Source of the DNA: Apostichopus japonicus
Lineage: Eukaryota > Echinodermata > Holothuroidea > Aspidochirotida > Stichopodidae
DNA: 64,000 bases
Assembly: GCF_037975245.1 (NCBI RefSeq)
Contig: NC_092576.1
Coordinates: forward strand, 22,691,611 to 22,755,610
Direction: 5' to 3'
Numbering within the stretch: the first letter of the stretch is position 1; each line of letters opens with the position of its first letter. Positions 59,501-64,000 of this stretch are shown one piece after another. The notes below the pieces were generated by a model. It ran no database searches, was not told the origin of the DNA, and saw only the letters and a program-made list of their open reading frames with translations. Position numbers and translations under genes: made by a program.

Positions 59501-61348
59501 TGAATCAGGATGAAGATGGGCAAGGATCTGATCCTCTCTGGAAACATTAGCGACTGGAGCTACTTTAGGAGGTGAAGGTCTTGGAGGAGGCTTCTTCTTG
59601 GCTATAATAGAATGTTTAAATGGGAATGTTAAAAAACTATGGAGTAATGTTTATAGATGATGGATCAATTCATTCGATTGATTATGTTATTTTTGCGAAA
59701 ATCTCAATTTTTTTTATAAAGGAAATTGACAAGTTTAGGCCGTATTTTACAGCATTTCCCGACATTGGTTGACTCAATTTTTCAGATATGTACAGTAAGT
59801 AGGAAAACACTAAGAACACTTTTGAATAAAGCATAGATTTCCTACCATGCTTGCATGTCATTATTGTTCTACTTTAAGTTATATTTCAAGGCTATTACAG
59901 ATATGGAATGTCATTAGTGGAATGACAAGCTATCAGTTCCAATGTTTGTAACTAAATTAAAAGTTCACAGAATATCTAATGACTTTTAAAATGTCTGATT
60001 TAACATCTTGAATGAGTATAGCAGTCTATCAACGATAACATTATATAAATAAAAGCTGAGACAACTGTAACAACCTGGTATTACAAAATAAAATGAAACT
60101 GTTAGCAAACTGCTTATCCACTAGCGAGCCTGTGTAAGAGAATGTGTAAAAGTAAGTTGGCCTGACGTTTCGATCCTAGCAGGATCTTTTTCAAAGGCTA
60201 AATGACAAGTAACAGAAGGGACAAAAACACACACAGAATACAGACAGGTTAATGAGCTTGGTGAACACAAAGAGATAGATGTAAGTGGATTAGTAGACAA
60301 GGGATGGAGAGAAGAAAGAAAGAAACCAACAGGGGAAGAGGAGAGGTCAGAGATAAACAGTGGAGGGACAAAGAGAGGATTAAGGGAAGGGGGTAGGGAA
60401 TAAACTGGAGAAGGACAAAGACAGAAAGGTGTGGAGAAAAAGGAGTGGAAGAGAGCTATGAGAAGAAGAGTGATGGAGGGGGGGGGGGGGGGAATAAGGG
60501 GAGTCCTATTACAAGTACAAACTTACGTGGAGGTCTCTCAGGGGCCATTCCCTCAACTCCCAGTAGGTCACCGATAGCATCATCTACACTGGAGGAACCA
60601 ACTGACCCAGAGACGGCTAAGAAAAAACATGAAAAAATAGAATTATGCACACTAGGCTTGGCTGCTACTATCTGATACTGAGACTATACTAATGTTTACG
60701 AAAATGAAGATACTGGTGCTCATATCAAAATTGTCCTTGGAATTAAAATAAAAGGTGAATAATGGAAATGACAGTCTCCTGGTCAATATCCGTGTTTGTT
60801 TTGAAAGGATAAATTGAGATTGACATCTTTTGAGTCAGTAAATCATATTGTCTTCTGTGACCTTCTTCAAACATGTCAATTAAATTGTTAACTTAGATTA
60901 GTATTTACTATACTGGTATGTATTCTGTAATGTGTTCCATTGTTGATTTCTGTCACTGTACAAATGAAACAACTATAACTCAAAATAAGGAATTTTGAAC
61001 AAAGTATTCCTCTTCAAATGATAAAATGTAACACTTTTTTGCACTCTTGAATCTAGTGCTGTAAAATTTATACAAAATACTTCAGTTCTCAGTGCTATGA
61101 CCAACACTAATGTTACTAAAGTAGTCTCAATTGTTACATCATTAGTACAATGTAAGCACAACAAAAACTCATTCCATTGGACATTTACAAGATATGTAAT
61201 GCAACTGCCTCCTACATAGCTAGAAGTAAACTACTGCATTCCTTCCTGACCAAAACAACAAACCTGCTAATCTCTGGACTTAATCCCCTTCTACAAGGTG
61301 GCATTGCGATCACTTACCCAGCTCTTTTACTGTTTTTCTACCATCCAT
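29327..61348 (-). CDS. DNMBP-like: Tuba-type RhoGEF (DH-BAR-SH3-SH3), 22 coding exons
   Basis: I assembled 22 exons by splice sites and frame; every junction is phase-consistent and gives 883 residues from [10 protein letters not shown] to [12 protein letters not shown]. Domains: proline-rich segment (about 11-75), coiled coil (about 75-155), DH (about 165-385), BAR (about 390-660), basic/proline-rich linker (about 700-745), SH3 (about 747-800), SH3 (about 825-883). DH proteins exchange GDP for GTP on Rho GTPases (Cdc42 for Tuba), BAR binds curved membrane, and SH3 recruits actin or dynamin regulators. This order occurs in DNMBP/Tuba and in ARHGEF37/38. Tuba's four N-terminal SH3 domains are absent, so it is closer in layout to ARHGEF38 or to a short Tuba isoform. 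The first exon is the least certain; upstream exons beyond the window are possible. Introns are filled with minisatellites, many of them next to donors. Exons are listed separately. Confidence 0.88.
29615..30250 (-). repeat. 82-bp minisatellite containing the exon 21 donor
   Basis: About 8 copies. On the gene strand most units carry CCATTGGTAAGTAG, which equals the last 6 nt of exon 21 plus its donor. Decoy donors therefore follow the real one at ~82-bp intervals. Confidence 0.92.
30247..30353 (-). CDS. DNMBP-like: Tuba-like gene, exon 21: end of first SH3 and linker
   Basis: Phase 1 in, phase 0 out. GFVPSSVL closes the first SH3; an acidic linker follows ([12 protein letters not shown]). 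The linker between the two SH3 domains is only about 35 residues. Confidence 0.88.
30425..30770 (+). repeat. ~29-bp minisatellite
   Basis: Degenerate tandem units around GTAGTATGTTTGTATTACAT followed by ACAGA. Confidence 0.75.
30771..30960 (+). repeat. ~27-bp minisatellite, about 7 copies
   Basis: Units of CTTGGTACCTGTCACACACC plus ACCATCG, starting about 55 bp downstream of the exon 20 donor in the gene sense. Short His/Pro-rich ORFs over it are artefacts. Confidence 0.8.
31016..31220 (-). CDS. DNMBP-like: Tuba-like gene, exon 20: first SH3
   Basis: Acceptor tttggattgtcaacag, donor GGAG|gtgagt. After an Asn-rich, basic lead the SH3 runs [18 protein letters not shown] ... GDRWYVDNG. The SH3 ALYDY position reads VRASCEF, a divergent form. 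Confidence 0.88.
31860..32042 (-). CDS. DNMBP-like: Tuba-like gene, exon 19: post-BAR region
   Basis: 61 codons, phase 0 both ends. [20 protein letters not shown], then a basic segment and [11 protein letters not shown], a proline-rich linker that could bind SH3 domains. Confidence 0.88.
32162..32290 (-). repeat. ~53-bp repeat ×3 containing the exon 18 donor
   Basis: Three copies on the gene strand of a unit with CTNTTGGAG/CTACTGGAG followed by GTNATTCATACTATCAT. The first, gene-proximal copy is the real exon 18 end and donor. Confidence 0.85.
32284..32466 (-). CDS. DNMBP-like: Tuba-like gene, exon 18: BAR C-terminal helix
   Basis: 61 codons, phase 0 both ends. [19 protein letters not shown] and [18 protein letters not shown] fit the last BAR helix. 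Confidence 0.9.
32540..33180 (+). repeat. 25-bp AT-rich minisatellite, about 25 copies
   Basis: The unit AGATAATAGTACTAACTATA plus TATAC, with TACTAAC in nearly every copy on the plus strand. Confidence 0.88.
33655..34612 (+). repeat. 37-bp minisatellite, about 26 copies
   Basis: The unit CTCACCCTATCAATAGGGAT plus CCAGTGGTCTAACATAC. Each unit contains a small palindrome (CCCTATCAATAGGG). The first copies are shorter (CCCTATAGGAATCTAGTGG). Confidence 0.9.
34988..35095 (-). CDS. DNMBP-like: Tuba-like gene, exon 17: acidic cassette in BAR
   Basis: 36 codons, phase 0 both ends: [19 protein letters not shown] then [16 protein letters not shown]. The acceptor (gttgctgattaag) has a weak pyrimidine tract. 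Because it is in-frame and low in structure, it may be an alternative cassette inserted between BAR helices. Confidence 0.6.
35640..37036 (+). repeat. 74-bp minisatellite, about 19 copies, with dimeric pattern
   Basis: The unit contains GAAGATATTCCCTGACATTG and CTCACAGCACTAAGTGTATC. Two subtypes (TTTCACTGAAG...GTCATT...AATACA and TTCAACTGAAG...GACATT...AACACA) mostly alternate, giving a ~148-bp higher-order unit. Confidence 0.92.
37262..40236 (-). repeat. ~83-bp minisatellite, about 35 copies, derived from the exon 16 end
   Basis: The unit contains GCCTGGCTAGGGAGCCCCAT and CAGTATTAATGACATACTGA. On the gene strand it aligns throughout with the last ~30 nt of exon 16 plus its intron start. The far-end copy (about 37348-37366) still carries the exon-like TCAAAGCAG|GTCAGT. 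Confidence 0.92.
40237..40398 (-). CDS. DNMBP-like: Tuba-like gene, exon 16: BAR
   Basis: 54 codons, phase 0. [20 protein letters not shown] and [17 protein letters not shown] are characteristic BAR helix sequences of the Tuba family. Donor CAAAGCAG|gtcagt. Confidence 0.92.
41050..41285 (+). repeat. ~62-bp repeat, about 4 copies
   Basis: Degenerate units (GGGGCTGGACAGAGAGTTGA, ACTAGCTCTACAAAACCAAG) begin directly downstream of the exon 15 donor in the gene sense. Confidence 0.7.
41290..41421 (-). CDS. DNMBP-like: Tuba-like gene, exon 15: BAR
   Basis: 44 codons, phase 0. [20 protein letters not shown] and [14 protein letters not shown]; donor GACTAT|gtaagt. Confidence 0.9.
41651..41755 (-). 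CDS. DNMBP-like: Tuba-like gene, exon 14: BAR
   Basis: 35 codons, phase 0. [19 protein letters not shown] and NSYLEQLK. Its acceptor region is duplicated just upstream (see the repeat at 41741-41890). Confidence 0.92.
41741..41890 (-). repeat. 76-bp duplication of the exon 14 acceptor
   Basis: The intron end, AG and first ~18 nt of exon 14 (core AGACTGTGGACGAAGACTTTG) occur twice in tandem. The upstream copy is a decoy acceptor. Confidence 0.88.
42430..42862 (-). repeat. ~125-bp repeats ×4 containing the exon 13 end
   Basis: Three intronic copies of the coding end of exon 13 (AACCAGAAAATCACCCGCAT ... GGACTG) follow the exon at ~120-135 bp spacing, with A/C-rich DNA between. One copy keeps a usable-looking GT at the donor position; others have changed. 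Confidence 0.88.
42834..42964 (-). CDS. DNMBP-like: Tuba-like gene, exon 13: DH-BAR junction
   Basis: Phase 1 in, phase 0 out. [20 protein letters not shown] then [13 protein letters not shown], the start of the BAR module in Tuba proteins. Confidence 0.92.
43276..43381 (-). CDS. DNMBP-like: Tuba-like gene, exon 12: end of DH
   Basis: Phase 0 in, phase 1 out. [20 protein letters not shown] and [12 protein letters not shown], the last DH helix. Confidence 0.92.
43470..44280 (-). repeat. ~101-bp minisatellite ×8 containing the exon 11 donor
   Basis: Most units on the gene strand hold ATTGTACAAGGTATGTACC, equal to the last 10 nt of exon 11 plus its donor, followed by TACATGGTCCCCTGCT. Confidence 0.92.
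44275..44368 (-). CDS. DNMBP-like: Tuba-like gene, exon 11: DH conserved region 3
   Basis: Phase 2 in, phase 0 out. [20 protein letters not shown] is the signature DH helix that contacts the GTPase. Acceptor tttttttttcag. Confidence 0.95.
44766..44821 (-). CDS. DNMBP-like: Tuba-like gene, exon 10: DH
   Basis: [19 protein letters not shown]; phase 0 in, phase 2 out. Follows the GC-AG intron. Confidence 0.9.
44935..45410 (+). repeat. 44-bp minisatellite, about 10 copies
   Basis: The unit TTCTTGAGAGGACACACAGT plus TAGTGTTATGTGTGGAATAC. It lies in the GC-AG intron on the acceptor side. Confidence 0.9.
45842..45933 (-). CDS. DNMBP-like: Tuba-like gene, exon 9: DH, with a GC donor
   Basis: Phase 1 in, phase 0 out. 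[20 protein letters not shown] then [10 protein letters not shown]. The 3' boundary is GAAAAG|gcaagt, a GC donor with otherwise perfect consensus. The next GT would break frame and the LLEK-YEENP continuity. Confidence 0.9.
46390..47023 (-). repeat. degenerate ~20-bp repeats next to the exon 8 donor
   Basis: Units of ACAATGTATTACAATGTGGT (46390-46680) and AATAAAGTCCACTGTATTAC (46840-47010). On the gene strand the latter (CTTTATTGTAATACAG) resembles the donor TTTATAGGTAATACA and may derive from it. Confidence 0.6.
47024..47147 (-). CDS. DNMBP-like: Tuba-like gene, exon 8: DH
   Basis: Phase 0 in, phase 1 out. [20 protein letters not shown] and [20 protein letters not shown] match the second conserved DH region. 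Confidence 0.92.
47390..48655 (+). repeat. ~25-bp AT-rich minisatellite, about 50 copies
   Basis: The unit AATGTAATTCTCACATGATA plus TTACC. A ~240-bp block (about 47900-48140) recurs almost unchanged at about 48215-48455, a segmental duplication within the array. Confidence 0.9.
48660..49340. other. intronic unique sequence
   Basis: No exon, repeat or RNA gene could be supported here. Confidence 0.4.
49341..50018 (+). repeat. 33-bp minisatellite, about 20 copies
   Basis: The unit GTTACCTAGCACCCAAGTAA plus CCATACCAGAATG, with inverted GGTTACC/GGTAACC words in each copy. Confidence 0.88.
50019..50200 (+). repeat. 33-bp minisatellite, about 5 copies
   Basis: The unit CATACTCAATGTACCCCAAT plus GGAATGCATAACA, abutting the previous array. 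Confidence 0.85.
50858..55165 (-). repeat. ~86-bp satellite-like array, about 50 units, with higher-order periods
   Basis: Each unit contains GGAATGATATTGTGTTCCCC, TGTGATGCATGTTTCTATTA and an AT palindrome such as TGTTGATATATATATATG-TCAACA. Unit length varies from 84 to 89 bp with the TA run. Between about 51.2 and 52.1 kb variants recur every 257 bp (trimer), and between about 53.4 and 54.6 kb every 173 bp (dimer). The unit nearest exon 7 lacks the palindrome. Open frames up to 345 aa on both strands are artefacts of ~87-bp units. Confidence 0.95.
55179..55238 (-). CDS. DNMBP-like: Tuba-like gene, exon 7: DH
   Basis: 20 codons, phase 0: [20 protein letters not shown]. Donor AGAATG|gttaga is weak; the 86-bp array begins about 13 nt after it. 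Confidence 0.82.
55239..55855. other. intronic unique sequence
   Basis: No repeat or further exon was seen between exons 6 and 7. Confidence 0.4.
55856..56019 (-). CDS. DNMBP-like: Tuba-like gene, exon 6: start of DH
   Basis: Phase 1 in, phase 0 out. [20 protein letters not shown] is the first conserved DH region. Acceptor tgcttattttcag. Confidence 0.95.
56317..56905 (+). repeat. (GGGAA)n pentanucleotide array
   Basis: About 590 bp, mostly perfect GGGAA, with GGGGA variants at both ends; it lies about 75 bp downstream of the exon 5 donor in the gene sense. The 198-aa Gly/Arg/Glu/Lys frame is an artefact. Confidence 0.97.
56979..57120 (-). CDS. DNMBP-like: Tuba-like gene, exon 5: coiled coil
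   Basis: Phase 0 in, phase 1 out. [20 protein letters not shown] with heptad-spaced Leu/Met/Ile. Acceptor tacatttttccag. Confidence 0.9.
57335..58110 (+). repeat. ~20-bp GTACAG-type repeats
   Basis: Built from GTACAGAGCAGTACAGTATT. A ~240-bp stretch (about 57455-57680) is repeated at about 57690-57930. ORFs here on both strands are artefacts. Confidence 0.88.
58111..58436. other. intronic unique sequence
   Basis: Between the GTACAG array and the exon 4 donor. Nothing recognisable. Confidence 0.4.
58437..58531 (-). CDS. DNMBP-like: Tuba-like gene, exon 4: coiled coil
   Basis: Phase 1 in, phase 0 out. [20 protein letters not shown]. Donor ATCCAG|gtaaga. Confidence 0.9.
58532..59199. other. 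intronic sequence
   Basis: No exon or repeat that I can support. Confidence 0.4.
59200..59470 (-). repeat. 21-bp minisatellite, about 13 copies
   Basis: The unit GTATTCCATACATTGTTCAT plus T, starting about 30 nt downstream of the exon 3 donor in the gene sense. At 21 bp it keeps frames open on both strands. Confidence 0.95.
59500..59601 (-). CDS. DNMBP-like: Tuba-like gene, exon 3: proline-rich
   Basis: Phase 1 in and out. [20 protein letters not shown], a likely SH3 ligand, perhaps for the protein's own SH3 domains. Confidence 0.85.
59602..60526. other. intron 2, with a small conserved hairpin repeat
   Basis: Contains a poly-G run (60478-60492) and, at about 60160-60200, a hairpin repeat fragment (GATCC-TGCTA-GGATC then GAAAC on the minus strand). 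No exon was seen. Confidence 0.4.
60527..60616 (-). CDS. DNMBP-like: Tuba-like gene, exon 2
   Basis: Phase 1 in and out. [20 protein letters not shown] then EGMAPERPP. Low-complexity N-terminal region. Confidence 0.8.
60617..61317. other. intron 1
   Basis: Unique AT-rich sequence, no further exon supported. Confidence 0.4.
61318..61348 (-). CDS. DNMBP-like: Tuba-like gene, first coding exon
   Basis: ATG GAT GGT ... GAG CTG G|gtaagt encodes [10 protein letters not shown] and joins exon 2 in phase 1. An in-frame TGA lies 21-24 nt upstream of the ATG. Kozak context is moderate (G at +4, C at -3). The sequence is short, so the true start could be elsewhere. Confidence 0.5.
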
Positions 61349-61801
61349 AAGCCAGAGAGCTCATAGTGAGAATACTCACATAGTACATTGAGTGAGATGA
61401 TGATGAACTGGGAAGCTTCTCATCAATATCATGAATCTGAGCAAAGCAGGGAAGTTTCTCTCTCAACAAGTAATATGAAATAAAAATTCCTTATTTGTGT
61501 GTGTTTGCTTTCGTAATATGTTGGGAAATGAAAAAAAAAGCAACATTTCTCATCCACTTGGACAGATTTACCACTCCTAAAACATGTTGGTCTACAAAGG
61601 CAACATCTTTGAAACTTACAACTTAGACTAAACGATGGTTTGTTAATTGTTGAAGGCAATCTTGTTAATCCTATTATTAATCAAGTTATGAACAGTTCTA
61701 ACTGAGATCTCAAGGCAACTATGCAAGGCAACTGGGTAGGTATTAATTAAATCTACTAAAATATGGTAAAACTTACTGGTTTATATATTTAAGAGTGACA
61801 A
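61349..61801. other. probable 5' UTR/promoter side of the Tuba-like gene
   Basis: No specific promoter element recognised and no ORF of note. Confidence 0.3.
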
Positions 61802-62179
61802 GCTTACCTGTCTCCTCACAACCTTAGCACACTCATTCTACCGTGTCTAGTATGCCCTGGTAATCTTTTAAAACTGTGCACCCTCAATGACCGGCTCCCC
61901 CGGTCGTTGCCCTTCCTTCTCATTCTACCATCCAAAGTGTTTACACATACGTTTTCGTAGTGGATTAAAATCTTACGGAAATTGCCTGGAATACATTGGA
62001 TTTTTACCTCTTCACATCCTATGGGATTTCAGAACGTTTTACAGTCATTTACAGCCTGATCAGTATCCTTTTCTTCTTAAGGGAGGGAGTTTGGGGGCTG
62101 TTTTTAATGTGGGACCCATGTCCATGTGTTCGTTTTTGAGTAGCATAGAGGTGCATAGGTTGTGAGGAGACAGGTAAGC
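61802..62179. mobile_element. 378-bp element with perfect 23-bp inverted repeats
   Basis: The ends (begin GCTTACCTGTCTCCTCACAA, 61802-61824; complement at 62157-62179) are perfect inverted repeats. No clear target duplication. A 92-aa plus frame inside has no recognised domain. The right end and its flank (GGAGACAGGTAAGCG) recur at 24.6 kb, so the family is dispersed. Confidence 0.5.
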
Positions 62180-62443
62180 GAGGAACAAAGTAAATCATGT
62201 TTAATAAGTAACAAACAGTACATCAGACTATTAACACAATGCTGGTATCTTATTATTCACACCATTCTGTTTAGTGAGCTCAGACAAACATGCACTTGGT
62301 TACCGCACCAAGTCTTGCGATTACAATACCTTGAATACAAGGCTAATGTAACAGACATTAGATAAAAAAGTCTTTATGTTAAGACTTGGCAAGAATCCAT
62401 TGCTAATACAGCTACTTCCTTTCAAGTGAGATAAATTTCTGTT

Positions 62444-62617
62444 TCATTTGTTTTTCCTAAACATCCTCTTAGCTTCCTTTGCTTCTGTGTTTATTTCCCA
62501 GATGATGGTGGGTTTGCCATTGACTCGCTGGATTCCAATGATTGTGACATTGTAAGTGTGCAGTCTCAGTGATTTAATCAGTGCAGTTATAAGTTTGCAA
62601 ACTATGATGTTATACAT
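62444..62617 (-). other. exon-like patch, both strands plausible
   Basis: On the minus strand a 58-codon frame ends in TGA at 62444 and reads like protein (VTIIGIQRVNGKPTIIWEIN then TEAKEAKRMFRKNK), as the last exon of an unidentified upstream gene would. On the plus strand 62501-62549 is flanked by an excellent acceptor (long pyrimidine tract, TTTCCCAG) and a gtaagt donor, and would encode DGGFAIDSLDSNDCDI. I cannot choose; no family is recognised. Confidence 0.3.
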
Positions 62618-62751
62618 ACATAGTTATACATAGTAACACATAGACAGTACAGATATTCAGGTTTTACAACCCATGTAGACCCTCCAAATATATTCAACAC
62701 TGTTAAAACATTCCAGATTATTCGAGTTATGGCTATATATACATGTTGGAG

Positions 62752-63175
62752 ATTGCACTGAACATGTTATGCCAGTCTTGATCTAGCTTTTAATCTGCAA
62801 GGTTAGGAGCATACTGTAGTACTCACCTTGACCAATCACACCGAGGCCTTGCTCGAGCAGTATGCACTGAACATATTAAATACATGTGGAGTGAACATGT
62901 GGAGTGTTAGCTCAGTGGTTAACACTGGTGCCTTTCAATCATAAGGTCCCCAGTTTGAGTCACTCCAAGATTAATGTATGTCCTCCAGTTACAGAGTTGT
63001 TAACAATTAGCAATTCATAATCATGGATGTTAAAATATGAATGTAAGAGACTGACTTCGGTCAGCTTGCGGCTTTGATAAGCCAATGGGGCTTCTTCGCG
63101 AGTTCCTGCTTGCAGGAGGATCTAAAATACAAACATACATACATACATACCAGTCTTGATCTAGCTTTTAATCTG
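62752..63175 (+). repeat. local duplication interrupted by a SINE
   Basis: The first copy (about 62755-62797) runs TGCACTGAACATGTTATG then CCAGTCTTGATCTAGC. The second copy starts at 62863 and resumes at 63150, split by the SINE. The first copy thus shows the empty site. Confidence 0.65.
62881..63149 (+). mobile_element. tRNA-derived SINE
   Basis: A box-like TTAGCTCAGTGG (62907-62918) and B box-like AGTTTGAGTCAC (about 62952-62963) at pol III spacing form the head. The body ends in a hairpin CCTGCTTGCAGG and a (CATA)n tail to 63149. The same tail occurs at 9.92 kb. Confidence 0.7.
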
Positions 63176-63194
63176 ATAGGTTAAAGGGAAGCAG

Positions 63195-63375
63195 GACACT
63201 TCGCCCAACAACCATATCGCCCAACTGCCATTTCGCCCAACCTTACCATTTCGCCCAACCAGCCTGGTCATTTCGCCCAACCAGCCTGGTCATTTCGCCC
63301 AACCAGCCTGGTCATTTCGCCCAACCAGCCTGGTCATTTTGCCCAACCAGTCTGGTCATTTCGCCCAACCTTGAT
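63195..63375 (+). repeat. 22-bp minisatellite, about 7 copies
   Basis: The unit CATTTCGCCCAACCAGCCTG plus GT. Confidence 0.92.
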
Positions 63376-63910
63376 TAAATATGATATTTAAAAAGGAAAC
63401 GTTCGGGAATTGTTAACGTTACAGGATACGAACCGAATATTAAGGAAACTTGAGGATTGATCAGTGTGTTAGGGGTTAGGTTTGATAGTAAACGTTTGAA
63501 TATTAAGGAATATTAAGGAAACTTGAAGTCCTTTACTTTTTATAACTTTAGTAAGGAAACGTTCGGGAATTTTTAACGTTACAGGATACGAACCGAATAT
63601 TAAGGAATCTTGAGGATGGATCAGTGTTTTAGGGGTTAGGTTTGATAGGTTTGATATAGTAAACGTTCGGGAATTGTTAACGTTACGGGATACGAACTGA
63701 GTATTAAGGAAACTTGAAGTCGTGGTTAAAATGATTACATATGTGATTACATATGTGGTTACATTGATAAAGTGGTTACATTGATTAAATATAGTAATTC
63801 AATATTACGGACGGGTTTTATATAGTTTTTTCCAATTTAATAAGGAAACGTTCGGGAATTGTTAGTCAGTAGGATGGATCAGTGTTTTAGGGGTTAGGTT
63901 TGATAGGTTT
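63376..63910 (+). repeat. ~130-bp degenerate repeats, 3-4 copies
   Basis: Shared words are AAGGAAACGTTCGGGAATTG, TTAACGTTACAGGATACGAA and AGTGTTTTAGGGGTTAGGTT. Probably part of a dispersed element adjoining the 22-bp array. Confidence 0.7.
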
Positions 63911-64000
63911 TTATGAAGACCGATTCCCCTGTGTTTGTATAATAATATAACTTCCATTGTATGCCTAAACGCCTAAAGTAGTGTAATCCTCCCATTATAC
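63911..64000. other. window end
   Basis: No feature seen. Confidence 0.4.

Noticed and set aside
59140-59550. 136-aa plus ORF of Ile/Val/Phe/His repeats
   Set aside because: A 21-bp minisatellite in an intron, open in several frames.

Overview
The window is AT-rich, intron-rich DNA packed with tandem repeats, from an animal and probably a marine invertebrate. The evidence is GT-AG introns, metazoan protein families, a Ty3/gypsy LTR retrotransposon, a tRNA-derived SINE and MITEs. Nothing in it looks bacterial or viral. The exact taxon cannot be read from the sequence.

Layout. 1-1.7 kb holds a possible two-exon plus-strand gene for a small secreted, cysteine-containing peptide precursor of no family I recognise. 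1.7-3.83 kb is a MITE-like DNA transposon with a second, hAT-like MITE nested in it. 3.83-9.95 kb is mostly non-coding, with microsatellites, two minisatellites and weak exon-like patches. 9,957-19,727 is a complete, young Ty3/gypsy element on the minus strand: two 1,748-bp LTRs (two mismatches noticed), a tRNA-Leu primer-binding site, gag, pol, a polypurine tract and an ATAT target duplication. It also has a third ORF with two C2H2 zinc fingers behind a strong 3' splice-site signal. 20,351-21,650 (minus) is a two-exon gamma-glutamylaminecyclotransferase (GGACT) gene. 22-28.4 kb carries four minisatellites.

29,327-61,348 (minus) is one 22-exon gene for an 883-residue Rho-family exchange factor of the Tuba type. 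Its order is proline-rich segment, coiled coil, DH, BAR, SH3, SH3 (DNMBP/ARHGEF38-like). Every exon junction keeps frame. One intron is GC-AG.

The introns of this gene are full of minisatellites, and many sit immediately downstream of 5' splice sites. In at least five introns the repeat unit itself contains the last bases of the upstream exon plus the donor site, so the arrays look like serial duplications of exon-intron junctions. The largest array (50.86-55.17 kb, about 50 units of ~86 bp) has a palindromic AT core in nearly every unit and a higher-order period that changes from trimers (257 bp) to dimers (173 bp).

61.8-64 kb holds a perfect-TIR element, an ambiguous exon-like patch, a SINE inserted into one copy of a local duplication (the other copy shows the empty site), a 22-bp minisatellite and a further dispersed repeat.

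The two confident host genes are co-oriented but have no obvious functional link. The most unusual items are the retrotransposon's zinc-finger ORF3, the junction-derived intronic arrays, and the possible novel secreted peptide.
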